From Lachnospiraceae bacterium (GTDB taxonomy: Bacteria > Bacillota > Clostridia > Lachnospirales > Lachnospiraceae): a DNA stretch of 64,000 nucleotides. The position numbers were made by a program, and so were the translations under genes. Below the pieces are notes generated by a model. That model was not told the origin of the DNA. It ran no database searches and saw nothing but the letters and a program-made list of their open reading frames with translations. The stretch covers positions 1 to 64,000 of the forward strand of contig JAFXFO010000028.1 of the NCBI GenBank assembly GCA_017520425.1. Direction: 5' to 3'. This document shows positions 1 to 7,239 of the stretch, piece by piece; positions within the stretch are counted from its first letter, which is position 1, and each line of letters opens with the position of its first letter.

Positions 1-157
1 AGGGATAAACGCTGAAGGCATCTAAGCGTGAAGCCCCCCTCAAGATGAGATATCCCAGTTAGTAAGACCCCTTGAAGACGACAAGGTAGATAGGAATGAG
101 GTGTAAGTGCAGTAATGTATTCAGCTGACATTTACTAATCGGTCGAGGGCTTAACCA
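1..157 (+). rRNA. 23S ribosomal RNA, 3' end (partial)
   Basis: The first bases match the conserved 3' end of bacterial 23S rRNA, including the segment that reads GCATCTAAGCGTGAAGCC and the closing GGTCGAGGGCTTAACC near 141-156. The gene begins before the window. The 3' boundary is estimated from the usual terminal helix and may be off by several bases. No 5S rRNA gene is recognisable between here and the first tRNA. Confidence 0.93.
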
Positions 158-403
158 AGGTTGGAGAAAATCGAGAGTTATCTGAAGGTAACTTAAGAGA
201 TGTTTTGTGAAAGATAAATCAGTGTTCGGTTTTGAATGTATAATGCATTCAGGAGTAGCGTATAATATAGTAAGAGCACCTCGAAGCGTAGCTTCTCGGT
301 CGCGACTGCGTCGCTTATACAATCAAATGTCTAAATGCTTAGGAAAGCAAGCTTTCCACGCATTATCCAATTGATTGTGCACTTACTTTAGTAACGCGAA
401 CCT
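158..403. other. rRNA-tRNA spacer with nested inverted repeats
   Basis: No gene is seen here. The spacer holds small hairpins (GAAGC/GCTTC and GCGAC/GTCGC around 280-315) and then a nested structure: ACAATCAA at 319-326 pairs with TTGATTGT at 371-378, an AATGC/GCATT pair lies inside it, and GGAAAGC/GCTTTCC separated by AA forms the tip. Such a stack could be a processing signal in the rRNA-tRNA transcript, or a repeat remnant. There is no T-run, so it does not look like a terminator. Confidence 0.6.
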
Positions 404-476
404 TCCTCCTTAGCTCAGTCGGTAGAGCACCTGACTGTTAATCAGGGCGTCGTTGGTTCAAGTCCAACAGGGGGAG
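404..476 (+). tRNA. tRNA-Asn (GTT anticodon)
   Basis: A 73-base cloverleaf: acceptor arm TCCTCCT pairs with AGGGGGA (one G-T pair) and is followed by discriminator G. The D arm TAGCTCAGTCGG, the anticodon loop CTGTTAA with anticodon GTT, and the T arm GGTTCAAGTCC are all present. The CCA end is not encoded. It is the first of three tRNAs that follow the 23S gene and are probably co-transcribed with it. Confidence 0.96.
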
Positions 477-584
477 CTCAAGAAACCAAGGCTCACTAAG
501 CAACAAGTTGCTAAGTTCGACTAGGTTTCTGCGGAGTTTCTACGAAACTCCAAGAGTTTATGTGAGAAATCAAATGAGATATTT
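477..584. repeat. IntertRNA spacer with three perfect hairpins
   Basis: Between tRNA-Asn and tRNA-Glu lie AGAAACC (481-487) pairing with GGTTTCT (524-530), enclosing AGCAAC-AA-GTTGCT (499-512), followed by GGAGTTTC-TAC-GAAACTCC (533-551). The design resembles the spacer before tRNA-Asn: an outer 7-8 bp arm enclosing an inner stem with an AA loop. A tRNA processing role or a small mobile repeat are both possible; neither is shown. Confidence 0.55.
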
Positions 585-656
585 GGCTCCATGGTCAAGC
601 GGTTAAGACATCGCCCTTTCACGGCGGTAACACGGGTTCGATTCCCGTTGGAGTCA
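585..656 (+). tRNA. tRNA-Glu (TTC anticodon)
   Basis: A 72-base cloverleaf with acceptor GGCTCCA pairing with TGGAGTC and discriminator A. The anticodon loop contains CTTTCAC with anticodon TTC, and the T arm reads CGGGTTCGATTCCCG. The CCA end is not encoded. It lies 16 bases before tRNA-Cys. Confidence 0.96.
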
Positions 657-672
657 TTTTTTTATGTAATAT

Positions 673-743
673 GGCGTGATAGCCAAGTGGTAAGGCCCCG
701 GTCTGCAACACCGTCATCGCCGGTTCAAATCCGGCTCACGCCT
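673..743 (+). tRNA. tRNA-Cys (GCA anticodon)
   Basis: A 71-base cloverleaf with acceptor GGCGTGA pairing with TCACGCC and discriminator T, as usual for tRNA-Cys. The anticodon loop CTGCAAC carries GCA and the T arm reads CCGGTTCAAATCCGG. The CCA end is not encoded. Confidence 0.96.
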
Positions 744-822
744 CTGCAACGGAGAGACATTGTTAATACAGTGTTTCTCCTATTTTTTTAGAATTAGAAA
801 TTGCGTGAGTATAGGGGAGAAA

Positions 823-1710
823 ATGAACATGAAAAAAAGGAATTTAGTAACAGGATTATTGTTAGCTATGGTATTTTCCATGGTGGCATGCGGCAAAGAT
901 GAGGCGGTAGGAACGGATGTTACATCACCTACCCAAACGGAGTCGCCTACTGTAGCACCGAAGCCTACAGAAACACCGACCGCAGAACCTACAGAAGCAC
1001 CCACACCTACACCGACTTTTGCGCCAACTCCGGAGCCCACAGAAGCACCTACCCCGGAACCTACACCAATACCGGAAATCACTTTGAAATTGGAATTAAA
1101 AGACACGGATCATCCCCGGATTATGGAGATATTGGATTTTACCGGAAGGTATACGGACAGTGTAAACAATGAAGGCGGTTATTCCTATCAAATTCCGCAG
1201 TTTCGTGCAGAATCTGAAAGCGCAAAGAGTTTGAATCAAAGGATAGTAGACGATATATTACCATATGTAGAAGGTGAGGTTGATGCGATGTTAATGGGTT
1301 GTTCTTTGCTGCATTATGGTATTCAATATAAAATAACGGAATTTGAAGATATCGTTTCTATTATGATTAAAATACCCTTTCCCAACGATGGATTATGGTT
1401 TTATGTTTACAATTATGATTTTGCAAAGGATAGGGAATTGACCAATGCAGATATTCTTGCTAAAAAAGGTATGACAGAGAAAGTATTTTTAGAAACAGCA
1501 TATGAATTACAAAGAAAAGATTTGGATAGGTTTTTTGATAATATACCTGATGAGTACAAAGAGGAGTATCTGGATCTTTTAAAAGAAGCTAATGTATTAA
1601 CTACGGTTGATTCGCCCATGTACTTAGATGAAAACGGAATCTTGAATGTAGCCATTTCTTATGTTGATGGTACCGGTGAAATCAGAGAAGGTATTTTTGA
1701 GTTTAAATAA
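823..1710 (+). CDS. Putative lipoprotein with Pro/Thr-rich linker
   Basis: The product begins with a short basic stretch and a hydrophobic helix ending in the lipobox-like MVAC, which predicts lipid attachment at that Cys and a surface location. A roughly 45-residue linker of PTEAPTP-type repeats follows, typical of wall-spanning spacers. The C-terminal 200 residues form a globular domain whose layout (YNYDFAKDRELTNADI, then helices) recalls the RsiV/DUF3298-type extracytoplasmic domain, but this is only a resemblance. AGGGGAG lies just upstream; it is spaced better for the second ATG at 829, so the start may be 829 instead of 823. It is followed by a strong terminator shared with the convergent glgD. 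Confidence 0.75.
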   Translation: MNMKKRNLVTGLLLAMVFSMVACGKDEAVGTDVTSPTQTESPTVAPKPTETPTAEPTEAPTPTPTFAPTPEPTEAPTPEPTPIPEITLKLELKDTDHPRIMEILDFTGRYTDSVNNEGGYSYQIPQFRAESESAKSLNQRIVDDILPYVEGEVDAMLMGCSLLHYGIQYKITEFEDIVSIMIKIPFPNDGLWFYVYNYDFAKDRELTNADILAKKGMTEKVFLETAYELQRKDLDRFFDNIPDEYKEEYLDLLKEANVLTTVDSPMYLDENGILNVAISYVDGTGEIREGIFEFK

Positions 1711-1721
1711 TAATATAAGGA

Positions 1722-1750
1722 ACCCCGCGGTTTTAACCGCGGGGTCTTTC
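1722..1750. terminator. Bidirectional intrinsic terminator
   Basis: A 9-bp stem ACCCCGCGG/CCGCGGGGT with a TTTTAA loop, followed by TCTTTC. It lies between the convergent lipoprotein gene and glgD and could stop both transcripts. Confidence 0.8.
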
Positions 1751-1757
1751 AATTTAC

Positions 1758-2906
1758 TTAGATACTCTGATAAGCGGGAACGAAAATCGGGAAGCTTTCA
1801 TTGCCTCGTAATTCTTTTCCTTCAGATACGGTTACTTCCTTGTCTGTAATCACATAATCAATTACAGCATTGTCCATAATGGTGGTATCCTGCATAATGA
1901 TACTGTTTTTAACAACAGCACCCTTGCCTACCTTAACACCTCTGAAAAGGATACAGTTCTCTATACTACCTTCAATCACACAACCATCAGCAACCATACA
2001 ATTCTTTACCTGAGGGCTACCGATGTAGCGGGTAGGATTGTCGTCACGGACTCTGGTGTAAACGGGTGCGGGAGAGAATAATGCGTCCAGATTCTCATCG
2101 TTCAGGAGGCGCATGTTTTCCTTATAGTAGCTTACAATATCTGTAATGCGTGCGGTATAGCCTTCATACTTAAAGCCATGCACCTTTAGGCTATCCAGCT
2201 GAGGAGCCAAAATATCACGCTCAAAATACATATATCCGTGCACATATGCATGCTGAATCTTCTCGATTAATAATTCACGCTCTATCAGATATACGTTCAT
2301 GGAGAGATTCTGAACACCTTCACTTTTGGGATTGGTATGAATATGCTCTACACGTCCATTCTCGTCAAAACGTAAGGTGTAGTATAAATCCGTAGATACT
2401 GTTGCCTGCAGATTCATAAACGCTTCGGGAATTTCTTCTTCTCTGTACGCAATCGTAACATCAGCACCGGAAGCTTTGTGAGCATCCAACATAGCATTGT
2501 AGTTAAAATTAGTTACGATATTGGAATCAGAGATAAATACATATTTTTCTTTCTGAACCTTTAAGAAATCAATAATACTTGCCAGTGCTTCCACACGACC
2601 GTTATATACTTTCACGGTTTTCTCAGCAAAGGGCGGTACCAGATTCAAACCGCCGTTTTTGCGGGATAAATCCCAAGAACGTGCAGAACCCAAATGTCTC
2701 ATTAAGGAACGATAGTTTTTACGTACGATTACGGAAATATTCTCAATACCACAGTTCACCATGCTGGAAAGAATAAAGTCAATCATACGATAACGGCTTG
2801 CAAAAGGTACAGAAGCCATCAAACGTTCGCTACATAAAGCAGGAAGCTGATTATCGTAGCTGTTGGGGAAAATAATACCTAACGCATCAATTTGTGATTT
2901 TACCAT
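1758..2906 (-). CDS. glgD: GlgD-type glucose-1-phosphate adenylyltransferase regulatory subunit (copy 1)
   Basis: The 382-residue product has the nucleotidyltransferase fold followed by a C-terminal left-handed beta-helix with hexapeptide repeats ([18 protein letters not shown]), as in ADP-glucose pyrophosphorylase. The N-terminal phosphate-binding loop is not the usual AGGxGxR: it reads [11 protein letters not shown], and the position of the catalytic GDHIYKMDY motif reads [11 protein letters not shown]. Loss of both motifs fits the non-catalytic GlgD partner that works with GlgC in Firmicutes glycogen synthesis (known for Bacillus-type GlgCD; inferred here). Its start overlaps the end of glgC by seven bases, suggesting translational coupling. 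A second, different GlgD is encoded at 48432-49550. Confidence 0.92.
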   Translation of the reverse strand: MVKSQIDALGIIFPNSYDNQLPALCSERLMASVPFASRYRMIDFILSSMVNCGIENISVIVRKNYRSLMRHLGSARSWDLSRKNGGLNLVPPFAEKTVKVYNGRVEALASIIDFLKVQKEKYVFISDSNIVTNFNYNAMLDAHKASGADVTIAYREEEIPEAFMNLQATVSTDLYYTLRFDENGRVEHIHTNPKSEGVQNLSMNVYLIERELLIEKIQHAYVHGYMYFERDILAPQLDSLKVHGFKYEGYTARITDIVSYYKENMRLLNDENLDALFSPAPVYTRVRDDNPTRYIGSPQVKNCMVADGCVIEGSIENCILFRGVKVGKGAVVKNSIIMQDTTIMDNAVIDYVITDKEVTVSEGKELRGNESFPIFVPAYQSI

Positions 2907-4108
2907 TTTGCCTCACCATCCTTTACATCAGTATCTACCATGGCACTGGGGCCTACAAGGGCTCTGGAGCCGATATGTACACCGGGGCCGACTGTAGCAA
3001 CACCCTTTTCGGTTTCCGTAGGCATAGCACCAACTAACGCATAAGAACCGATACTTGCATTTTCGCCTATAATACAGTGCTCAACCTTGGCACCGGCCTT
3101 AATCACGGTGTGTCCCATGATAACGGCATCTTCTACCTTAGCGCCTTCTTCAACTACTACACCTGCAAAAAGGATGGAGTGTTTTACAGAGCCGTCGATA
3201 CGGCAACCGTCGGTAATCATAGAGTTCTCTACCACAGCATCGGCACCGATTTTGTGACCGGTGAGACCGCTGTTTCGACTGTAAATCTTCCAGTCATCAT
3301 CGAAAAGATTGATGCCGCTATGTTCGGGGTCCATAATCTCCATATTTGCTTCCCAAAGGGAAGAAATGGTTCCCACATCCTTCCAATAACCATTGAAACG
3401 ATATGCATACATCTTACGGTTGTCTCTTAAGAGGTTAGGAATAATATCATTACCAAAGTCGTTAGAAGATTCGGGATTTGCTTCATCCTCTGTTAAGTAT
3501 TTCTCCAATACATCTTTGTTGAAGATATAAATACCCATGGAAGCCAGATTAGATTTAGGCTGCTTGGGCTTCTCCTGGAATTCGGTAATCTTATCATTCT
3601 CATCAGCTACCATTAAGCCGAAACGTGAAGCTTCATCCCAAGGCACTTCCATAACAGCTACGCTGAATTCAGCACCCTTTTCTTTGTGGAAATTCAGGAA
3701 TTCACTATAATCCTGCTTACAAATCTGGTCACCGGAAAGAATAATAACATATTCTGGGTCATAGCGGTTGATAAAGGAAAGGTTCTGGTAAATAGCATTT
3801 GCTGTACCCTTATACCAGTCAGAACCGGTAGCCTGCTGATAGGGAGGAAGTACGTGAACACCACCATAAAGGCGGTCCAAATCCCAAGGTTCGCCATTTC
3901 CGATGTATTCGTTCAGAACTAAAGGCTGATACTGGGTCAGAATACCTACAGTATCGATACCGGAGTTGACACAATTGGACAGAGGGAAATCGATAATACG
4001 ATATTTGCCGCCAAAAGGAACCGCCGGTTTTGCCAGCTTTTGGGTCAGGGCATACAGTCTGGAACCCTGTCCGCCAGCCAGAATCATTGCAATCATTTCT
4101 TTTGCCAT
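2900..4108 (-). CDS. glgC: Glucose-1-phosphate adenylyltransferase catalytic subunit (copy 1)
   Basis: GlgC makes ADP-glucose from glucose-1-phosphate and ATP for glycogen synthesis. The product (402 residues) shows the N-terminal LAGGQGSRL loop, the [19 protein letters not shown] signature, the EKP sugar-binding motif, and a beta-helix C-terminus. The motif normally [10 protein letters not shown] is [10 protein letters not shown] here; the catalytic Asp is kept but His and Tyr are changed. The start at 4108 is chosen because AGGAG lies seven bases before it; an upstream in-frame ATG at 4126 has no ribosome site. It is the first gene of a glgC-glgD pair. A second GlgC at 47161 has the canonical motif. 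Confidence 0.93.
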   Translation of the reverse strand: MAKEMIAMILAGGQGSRLYALTQKLAKPAVPFGGKYRIIDFPLSNCVNSGIDTVGILTQYQPLVLNEYIGNGEPWDLDRLYGGVHVLPPYQQATGSDWYKGTANAIYQNLSFINRYDPEYVIILSGDQICKQDYSEFLNFHKEKGAEFSVAVMEVPWDEASRFGLMVADENDKITEFQEKPKQPKSNLASMGIYIFNKDVLEKYLTEDEANPESSNDFGNDIIPNLLRDNRKMYAYRFNGYWKDVGTISSLWEANMEIMDPEHSGINLFDDDWKIYSRNSGLTGHKIGADAVVENSMITDGCRIDGSVKHSILFAGVVVEEGAKVEDAVIMGHTVIKAGAKVEHCIIGENASIGSYALVGAMPTETEKGVATVGPGVHIGSRALVGPSAMVDTDVKDGEAKW

Positions 4109-4166
4109 ACAGATTCTCCTTTGCATTTATTTCTTTGCATGTTACTGCATTATTTACTTAACTTAA

Positions 4167-4195
4167 ATTGTACCATTTTTAGACAATTTTAACAA
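4167..4195 (-). promoter_or_regulatory. Promoter for glgC-glgD (copy 1)
   Basis: On the minus strand TTGTTA and TACAAT are separated by 17 bases, and a TGG extended -10 precedes TACAAT. Transcription would begin near 4160, about 50 bases before the glgC start. Confidence 0.65.
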
Positions 4196-4231
4196 GAGAA
4201 AAAGAATTTTTAGCAAAATAATACATATAAT

Positions 4232-4954
4232 TTACAAATTCAGGCAAGAAAGTACATGCCCAATGGGTTCATTGATTACCAAATCGGCCTGAGAATCCCT
4301 GGGAGAAGGGGTTTTGTTGATGACAATCAGCTTGTCCCCTTTGAAATAATCAATCAGTCCGGCTGCAGGATAGACTGCCAGGGAAGTGCCCCCGATAATC
4401 AATACGTCCGCATTGTGAATCTGAGTAACGGCTCCGTTAATCGTATCCTGGTCCAAACCCTCCTCATAAAGAACCACATCCGGCTTTATGGTGCTGCCGC
4501 ATTTGGTACATTTGGGTACGCCGTCAGCATTTAACATATAGTCCAAATCATAAAAAGCGTGACAGCGCTCGCAGTAGTTGCGAAGGACAGAACCATGAAG
4601 TTCATAAACGTTCTTACTGCCGGCAGCCTGGTGGAGACCATCAATATTTTGTGTGATGACCGCAGTCAGCTTGCCTATTTCTTCCAAACGTGCCAGTGCC
4701 AGATGAGCTGCATTCGGTTTTGCATCGGGAAACAGCATCTTATCGCGATAAAAACGATAAAATTCTTCCGTATGTCGGCAATAAAAGGTGTGACTTAAAA
4801 TGGTTTCCGGGGGATAATCATATTTTTGATGATAAAGCCCGTCCACACTTCGAAAGTCCGGGATTTTGCTTTCTGTGGAAACTCCGGCTCCGCCAAAGAA
4901 AACAATATTTTGATGACTGTCAATGATTGCCTGCAGTTCTCTTATCTTGTCCAT
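4232..4954 (-). CDS. cobB: NAD-dependent protein deacetylase, Sir2 family
   Basis: Sirtuins remove acyl groups from lysines using NAD+. The 240-residue product has the NAD-binding GAGVSTESKIPDFR motif (about residues 22-35), TQNIDGLH (101-108), catalytic His in YELHGS (120), and the zinc-binding pairs CERC (128-131) and CTKC (149-152). Length and motif order are typical of bacterial class III/U sirtuins. The start at 4954 follows GGAGG by seven bases; the upstream TTG in frame is less likely. It lies divergent from the DUF951 gene and is transcribed alone. Confidence 0.93.
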   Translation of the reverse strand: MDKIRELQAIIDSHQNIVFFGGAGVSTESKIPDFRSVDGLYHQKYDYPPETILSHTFYCRHTEEFYRFYRDKMLFPDAKPNAAHLALARLEEIGKLTAVITQNIDGLHQAAGSKNVYELHGSVLRNYCERCHAFYDLDYMLNADGVPKCTKCGSTIKPDVVLYEEGLDQDTINGAVTQIHNADVLIIGGTSLAVYPAAGLIDYFKGDKLIVINKTPSPRDSQADLVINEPIGHVLSCLNL

Positions 4955-5018
4955 TCGCAATACCTCCAAGTTTAATGTTATAAGAATTCTTCTTAATACC
5001 AGTATACCACAGTTTGGG

Positions 5019-5047
5019 TTGTGAGTTGAAAGTTTTTGTGATATAGT
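5019..5047 (+). promoter_or_regulatory. Putative promoter for the DUF951 gene
   Basis: TTGTGA and TATAGT are separated by 17 bases, ending about 50 bases before the GTG start of the next gene. Confidence 0.5.
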
Positions 5048-5096
5048 AATATTAATTTAGCAGGTATTAAGAAGCAATAAGAAAGGATTTTGGCAG

Positions 5097-5285
5097 GTGG
5101 AGATTCGGGTAGGTGATGTGCTGAAGCTAAAAAAACAACATCCCTGTGGCAGCAGAGAGTGGGAAGTGTTGCGTATCGGAGCGGATTTTCGACTGAAATG
5201 TCAGGGGTGTGGGCATCAGATTATGATTGCCCGGAAGCTGGTTGAGAAGAATGTGAAAGAAATAAATCCGGCGAAAAGTGAATAA
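5097..5285 (+). CDS. DUF951 family small protein
   Basis: A 62-residue protein beginning at GTG behind AAAGGA. It contains VGDVLKLKKQHPCGSREWEVLRIGADFRLKCQGCGHQ-type sequence split across residues 5-41, which is the hallmark of the DUF951 family: a conserved CG, then a CxxCGH motif that could bind metal. The family is commonly found in Firmicutes just upstream of rpsF-ssb-rpsR, as here. Its function is unknown; a nucleic-acid or ribosome-linked role is only a guess from context. Confidence 0.88.
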   Translation: MEIRVGDVLKLKKQHPCGSREWEVLRIGADFRLKCQGCGHQIMIARKLVEKNVKEINPAKSE

Positions 5286-5339
5286 GCAGGAAAAGTGGGG
5301 CAAACATGCTGAAAATAAGCAAAAAATATAATTTACCCC

Positions 5340-5368
5340 TTGATTTTATGAGGGAAGTATGCTATCAT
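5340..5368 (+). promoter_or_regulatory. Promoter for rpsF-ssb-rpsR
   Basis: TTGATT and TATCAT lie 17 bases apart. Transcription would start near 5375, leaving a leader of about 70 bases before rpsF. Confidence 0.6.
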
Positions 5369-5394
5369 ACTACCTTGTGATATATTCATTTATT

Positions 5395-5430
5395 CCTTGC
5401 TCCCGGTAAGGCGGGGGCCAGAGACCAAAA
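5395..5430 (+). promoter_or_regulatory. Candidate S6:S18 autoregulatory leader of rpsF
   Basis: The rpsF leader contains a CCGGTAAGGCGGG stretch that can form a bulged hairpin exposing CCG. An S6:S18-binding leader with a CCG element is established for many bacterial rpsF operons; assignment here rests on position and this short motif. Covariance-model matching to the Rfam S6/S18 leader would decide it. Confidence 0.45.
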
Positions 5431-5443
5431 GGAGGTAACTATA

Positions 5444-5734
5444 ATGAACAAGTACGAATTATGCGTTGTTGTTAGCGCTAAAATCGAAGATGATGAAAGA
5501 GCAGCAGTTGTTGACAAGTGCAAGGCTTACGTTGAAAGATTTGGCGGTACCATCACAGAAGTAGATGAGTGGGGCAAGAAGAGACTTGCTTACGAAGTTC
5601 AGAAAATGAAAGAAGCTTTCTACTACTTTATCAGATTCGATGCTGAAAGCACTGTTCCTGCGGAAATCGAAAGCCGTGTACGTATTATGGACAATGTAAT
5701 CAGATACTTATGCGTTAGAGCAGATGAGGCATAA
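5444..5734 (+). CDS. rpsF: 30S ribosomal protein S6
   Basis: S6 binds the central domain of 16S rRNA as a complex with S18. The 96-residue product has the expected single ferredoxin-like domain with the family motif TEVDEWGKKRLAYEVQKMKE (residues 38-57) and YVIRY-like ending segment DNVIRYLCVR. A strong AAAGGAGG lies upstream. It heads the rpsF-ssb-rpsR operon, with ssb starting 18 bases later. Confidence 0.97.
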   Translation: MNKYELCVVVSAKIEDDERAAVVDKCKAYVERFGGTITEVDEWGKKRLAYEVQKMKEAFYYFIRFDAESTVPAEIESRVRIMDNVIRYLCVRADEA

Positions 5735-5751
5735 AGAAAGCGAGATTAAGT

Positions 5752-6207
5752 ATGAATAAAGTTATTCTTATGGGACGTTTAACCAGAGACCCTGAAGTGA
5801 GATACTCACAGGGAGAAACACCTTTGGCAATTGCCAGATACACATTGGCAGTTGACCGCAGAAACGCAAGAGGCAATAATGGAGGAGATGAGCAGACGGC
5901 TGATTTCATCAACTGTGTTGCTTTTGGACGTGCAGGTGAGTTCGCTGAGAGATATTTCCGTAAGGGTACTAAAATTGCTGTTTCCGGACGTATTCAGACC
6001 GGCAGCTACACCAATAAGGATGGTGTAAAGGTTTACACTACCGAAGTGGTTGTAGAGGATCAGGAGTTTGCTGAAAGCAAAAATGCGTCTTCCGGTAACG
6101 AGGGTGGCTACACAGGCGGTAATTACAACAGACCCGCACCCAGCGGTGCAGGAGATGGCTTCATGAACATTCCCGACGGAATTGATGAAGAATTACCCTT
6201 TAACTAA
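5752..6207 (+). CDS. ssb: Single-stranded DNA-binding protein
   Basis: SSB coats single-stranded DNA in replication and repair. The 151-residue product has the N-terminal OB fold beginning MNKVILMGRLTRDPEVRYS, with TADFINCVAFGRAGE and a GRIQTGSY strand. A Gly/Asn-rich linker follows, and the acidic end EELPFN matches the partner-binding tip. Its place between rpsF and rpsR is the common bacterial arrangement. Confidence 0.97.
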   Translation: MNKVILMGRLTRDPEVRYSQGETPLAIARYTLAVDRRNARGNNGGDEQTADFINCVAFGRAGEFAERYFRKGTKIAVSGRIQTGSYTNKDGVKVYTTEVVVEDQEFAESKNASSGNEGGYTGGNYNRPAPSGAGDGFMNIPDGIDEELPFN

Positions 6208-6238
6208 TTGTTAATTATTCAGATAGGAGGTACTGACC

Positions 6239-6502
6239 ATGGCTTTTAATAAAGCAGAGAAATCCGATTCTCCAATGAGAAAAAAAGGCGGAATCCGCAG
6301 AAGAAAGAAAGTTTGTGTATTCTGTGGTAAAGATAATGTAATTGATTACAAGGATACCAACAAGTTAAAAAGATACGTATCTGAGAGAGGTAAGATTCTT
6401 CCTCGTCGTATCACCGGCAACTGCGCTAAGCATCAGAGAGCTTTGACTGTAGCTATTAAGAGAGCTCGTCACGTAGCATTGATGCCTTACGTTCAGGATT
6501 AA
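6239..6502 (+). CDS. rpsR: 30S ribosomal protein S18
   Basis: The 87-residue product has the conserved basic core: [13 protein letters not shown] segment (here [20 protein letters not shown]), then [12 protein letters not shown] and the C-terminal [12 protein letters not shown]. An N-terminal CVFCGK pair may bind zinc, as in some S18 proteins. AGGAGG precedes the start, and an intrinsic terminator follows within 10 bases, ending the operon. Confidence 0.97.
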   Translation: MAFNKAEKSDSPMRKKGGIRRRKKVCVFCGKDNVIDYKDTNKLKRYVSERGKILPRRITGNCAKHQRALTVAIKRARHVALMPYVQD

Positions 6503-6510
6503 TATGAGAA

Positions 6511-6546
6511 AAGGACCAATTACCCCAGCGGTGGTTGGTCTTTCTT
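6511..6546 (+). terminator. Intrinsic terminator after rpsR
   Basis: AAGGACCAA (6511-6519) pairs with TTGGTCTTT (6535-6543), followed by CTTG. It closes the rpsF operon. Confidence 0.75.
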
Positions 6547-6582
6547 GTATATATTGAGTAGTCATAGATAAGGGGTTGTATT

Positions 6583-6999
6583 ATGAAGGAAAAAGAGAAA
6601 GGTTTATATTGGACATTAGGGCTGTCTGTAGCAGTGGTTTTGCTTTGTCTGGGGTTGTTCATTGCTTTTACGGTGCATGAATTGACGAAAGGTCAGCCGG
6701 GATCGGGTCTGACAATCGGAATATCCATAGTTCCCTGCCTGGGACTGATTCTTTTGCAGATACTGATATATATATATGCTTTATACTGCAAGAAGACGGA
6801 TATGAAAGAATCGAAAAAAATGTGTAAAAGCACCAGCATTTTTGGGATTCTGATAAACGGATACATGGTAGCTATGAGTTTGGTTTTCTTGTATACGGAT
6901 ATTAAGTATTTTAGCTATTTTTTCTCAGTACTGATTATAGCAGCTCTTAACATGGCGTTTATGATGTGGTACAAGTCCAAAATCGGCAAATTTTTATAA
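6583..6999 (+). CDS. Hypothetical membrane protein with four predicted TM helices
   Basis: I do not recognise this 138-residue protein. It has a short lysine-rich start, then four hydrophobic segments at about residues 9-29, 42-66, 86-103 and 108-127, with a lysine-rich loop (CKKTDMKESKKMCKS) between the second and third. AAGGGG precedes the ATG by seven bases. It stands alone between two terminators. Confidence 0.7.
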   Translation: MKEKEKGLYWTLGLSVAVVLLCLGLFIAFTVHELTKGQPGSGLTIGISIVPCLGLILLQILIYIYALYCKKTDMKESKKMCKSTSIFGILINGYMVAMSLVFLYTDIKYFSYFFSVLIIAALNMAFMMWYKSKIGKFL

Positions 7000-7010
7000 G
7001 ATAGATCATG

Positions 7011-7053
7011 AAGTGGCAATGACCTGAAAGAAGGTTTTGCCACTTGTTTTTTT
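7011..7053 (+). terminator. Intrinsic terminator
   Basis: AAGTGGCAA (7011-7019) pairs with TTGCCACTT (7037-7045), with an inner ACCT/AGGT pair, followed by a run of seven T broken by one G. Confidence 0.85.
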
Positions 7054-7148
7054 GTAGATTCTAGAAGATAAAGGGTGGTTGATAAAGGTATTTGATAAAT
7101 TATTTCCTCGAATTCCTCAATTATTTAGTAGATTAGTTGGAAAATTTT

Positions 7149-7157
7149 TGGTATAAT
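7149..7157 (+). promoter_or_regulatory. Extended -10 promoter for gdpP-rplI-dnaB
   Basis: TGGTATAAT is a full extended -10 element. No good -35 is seen 17 bases upstream. It would give a leader of about 75 bases before gdpP. Confidence 0.5.
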
Positions 7158-7239
7158 TGTTTGTAGTATTCTCTAAATGACATATATGGATTTTGGGATG
7201 GTTACAGAGTGAGGGCTGTGACATTTTAAGGGGTATTCA

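Noticed and set aside
59..322. Minus-strand frame over the 23S end
   Set aside because: It overlaps rRNA and has no recognisable protein features.
591..791. Reading frame across tRNA-Glu and tRNA-Cys
   Set aside because: It lies on two clear tRNA genes and has no ribosome site.
780..1106. Minus-strand frame rich in GVGVGASVG repeats
   Set aside because: It is the antisense of the Pro/Thr repeat linker of the lipoprotein and results from codon periodicity.
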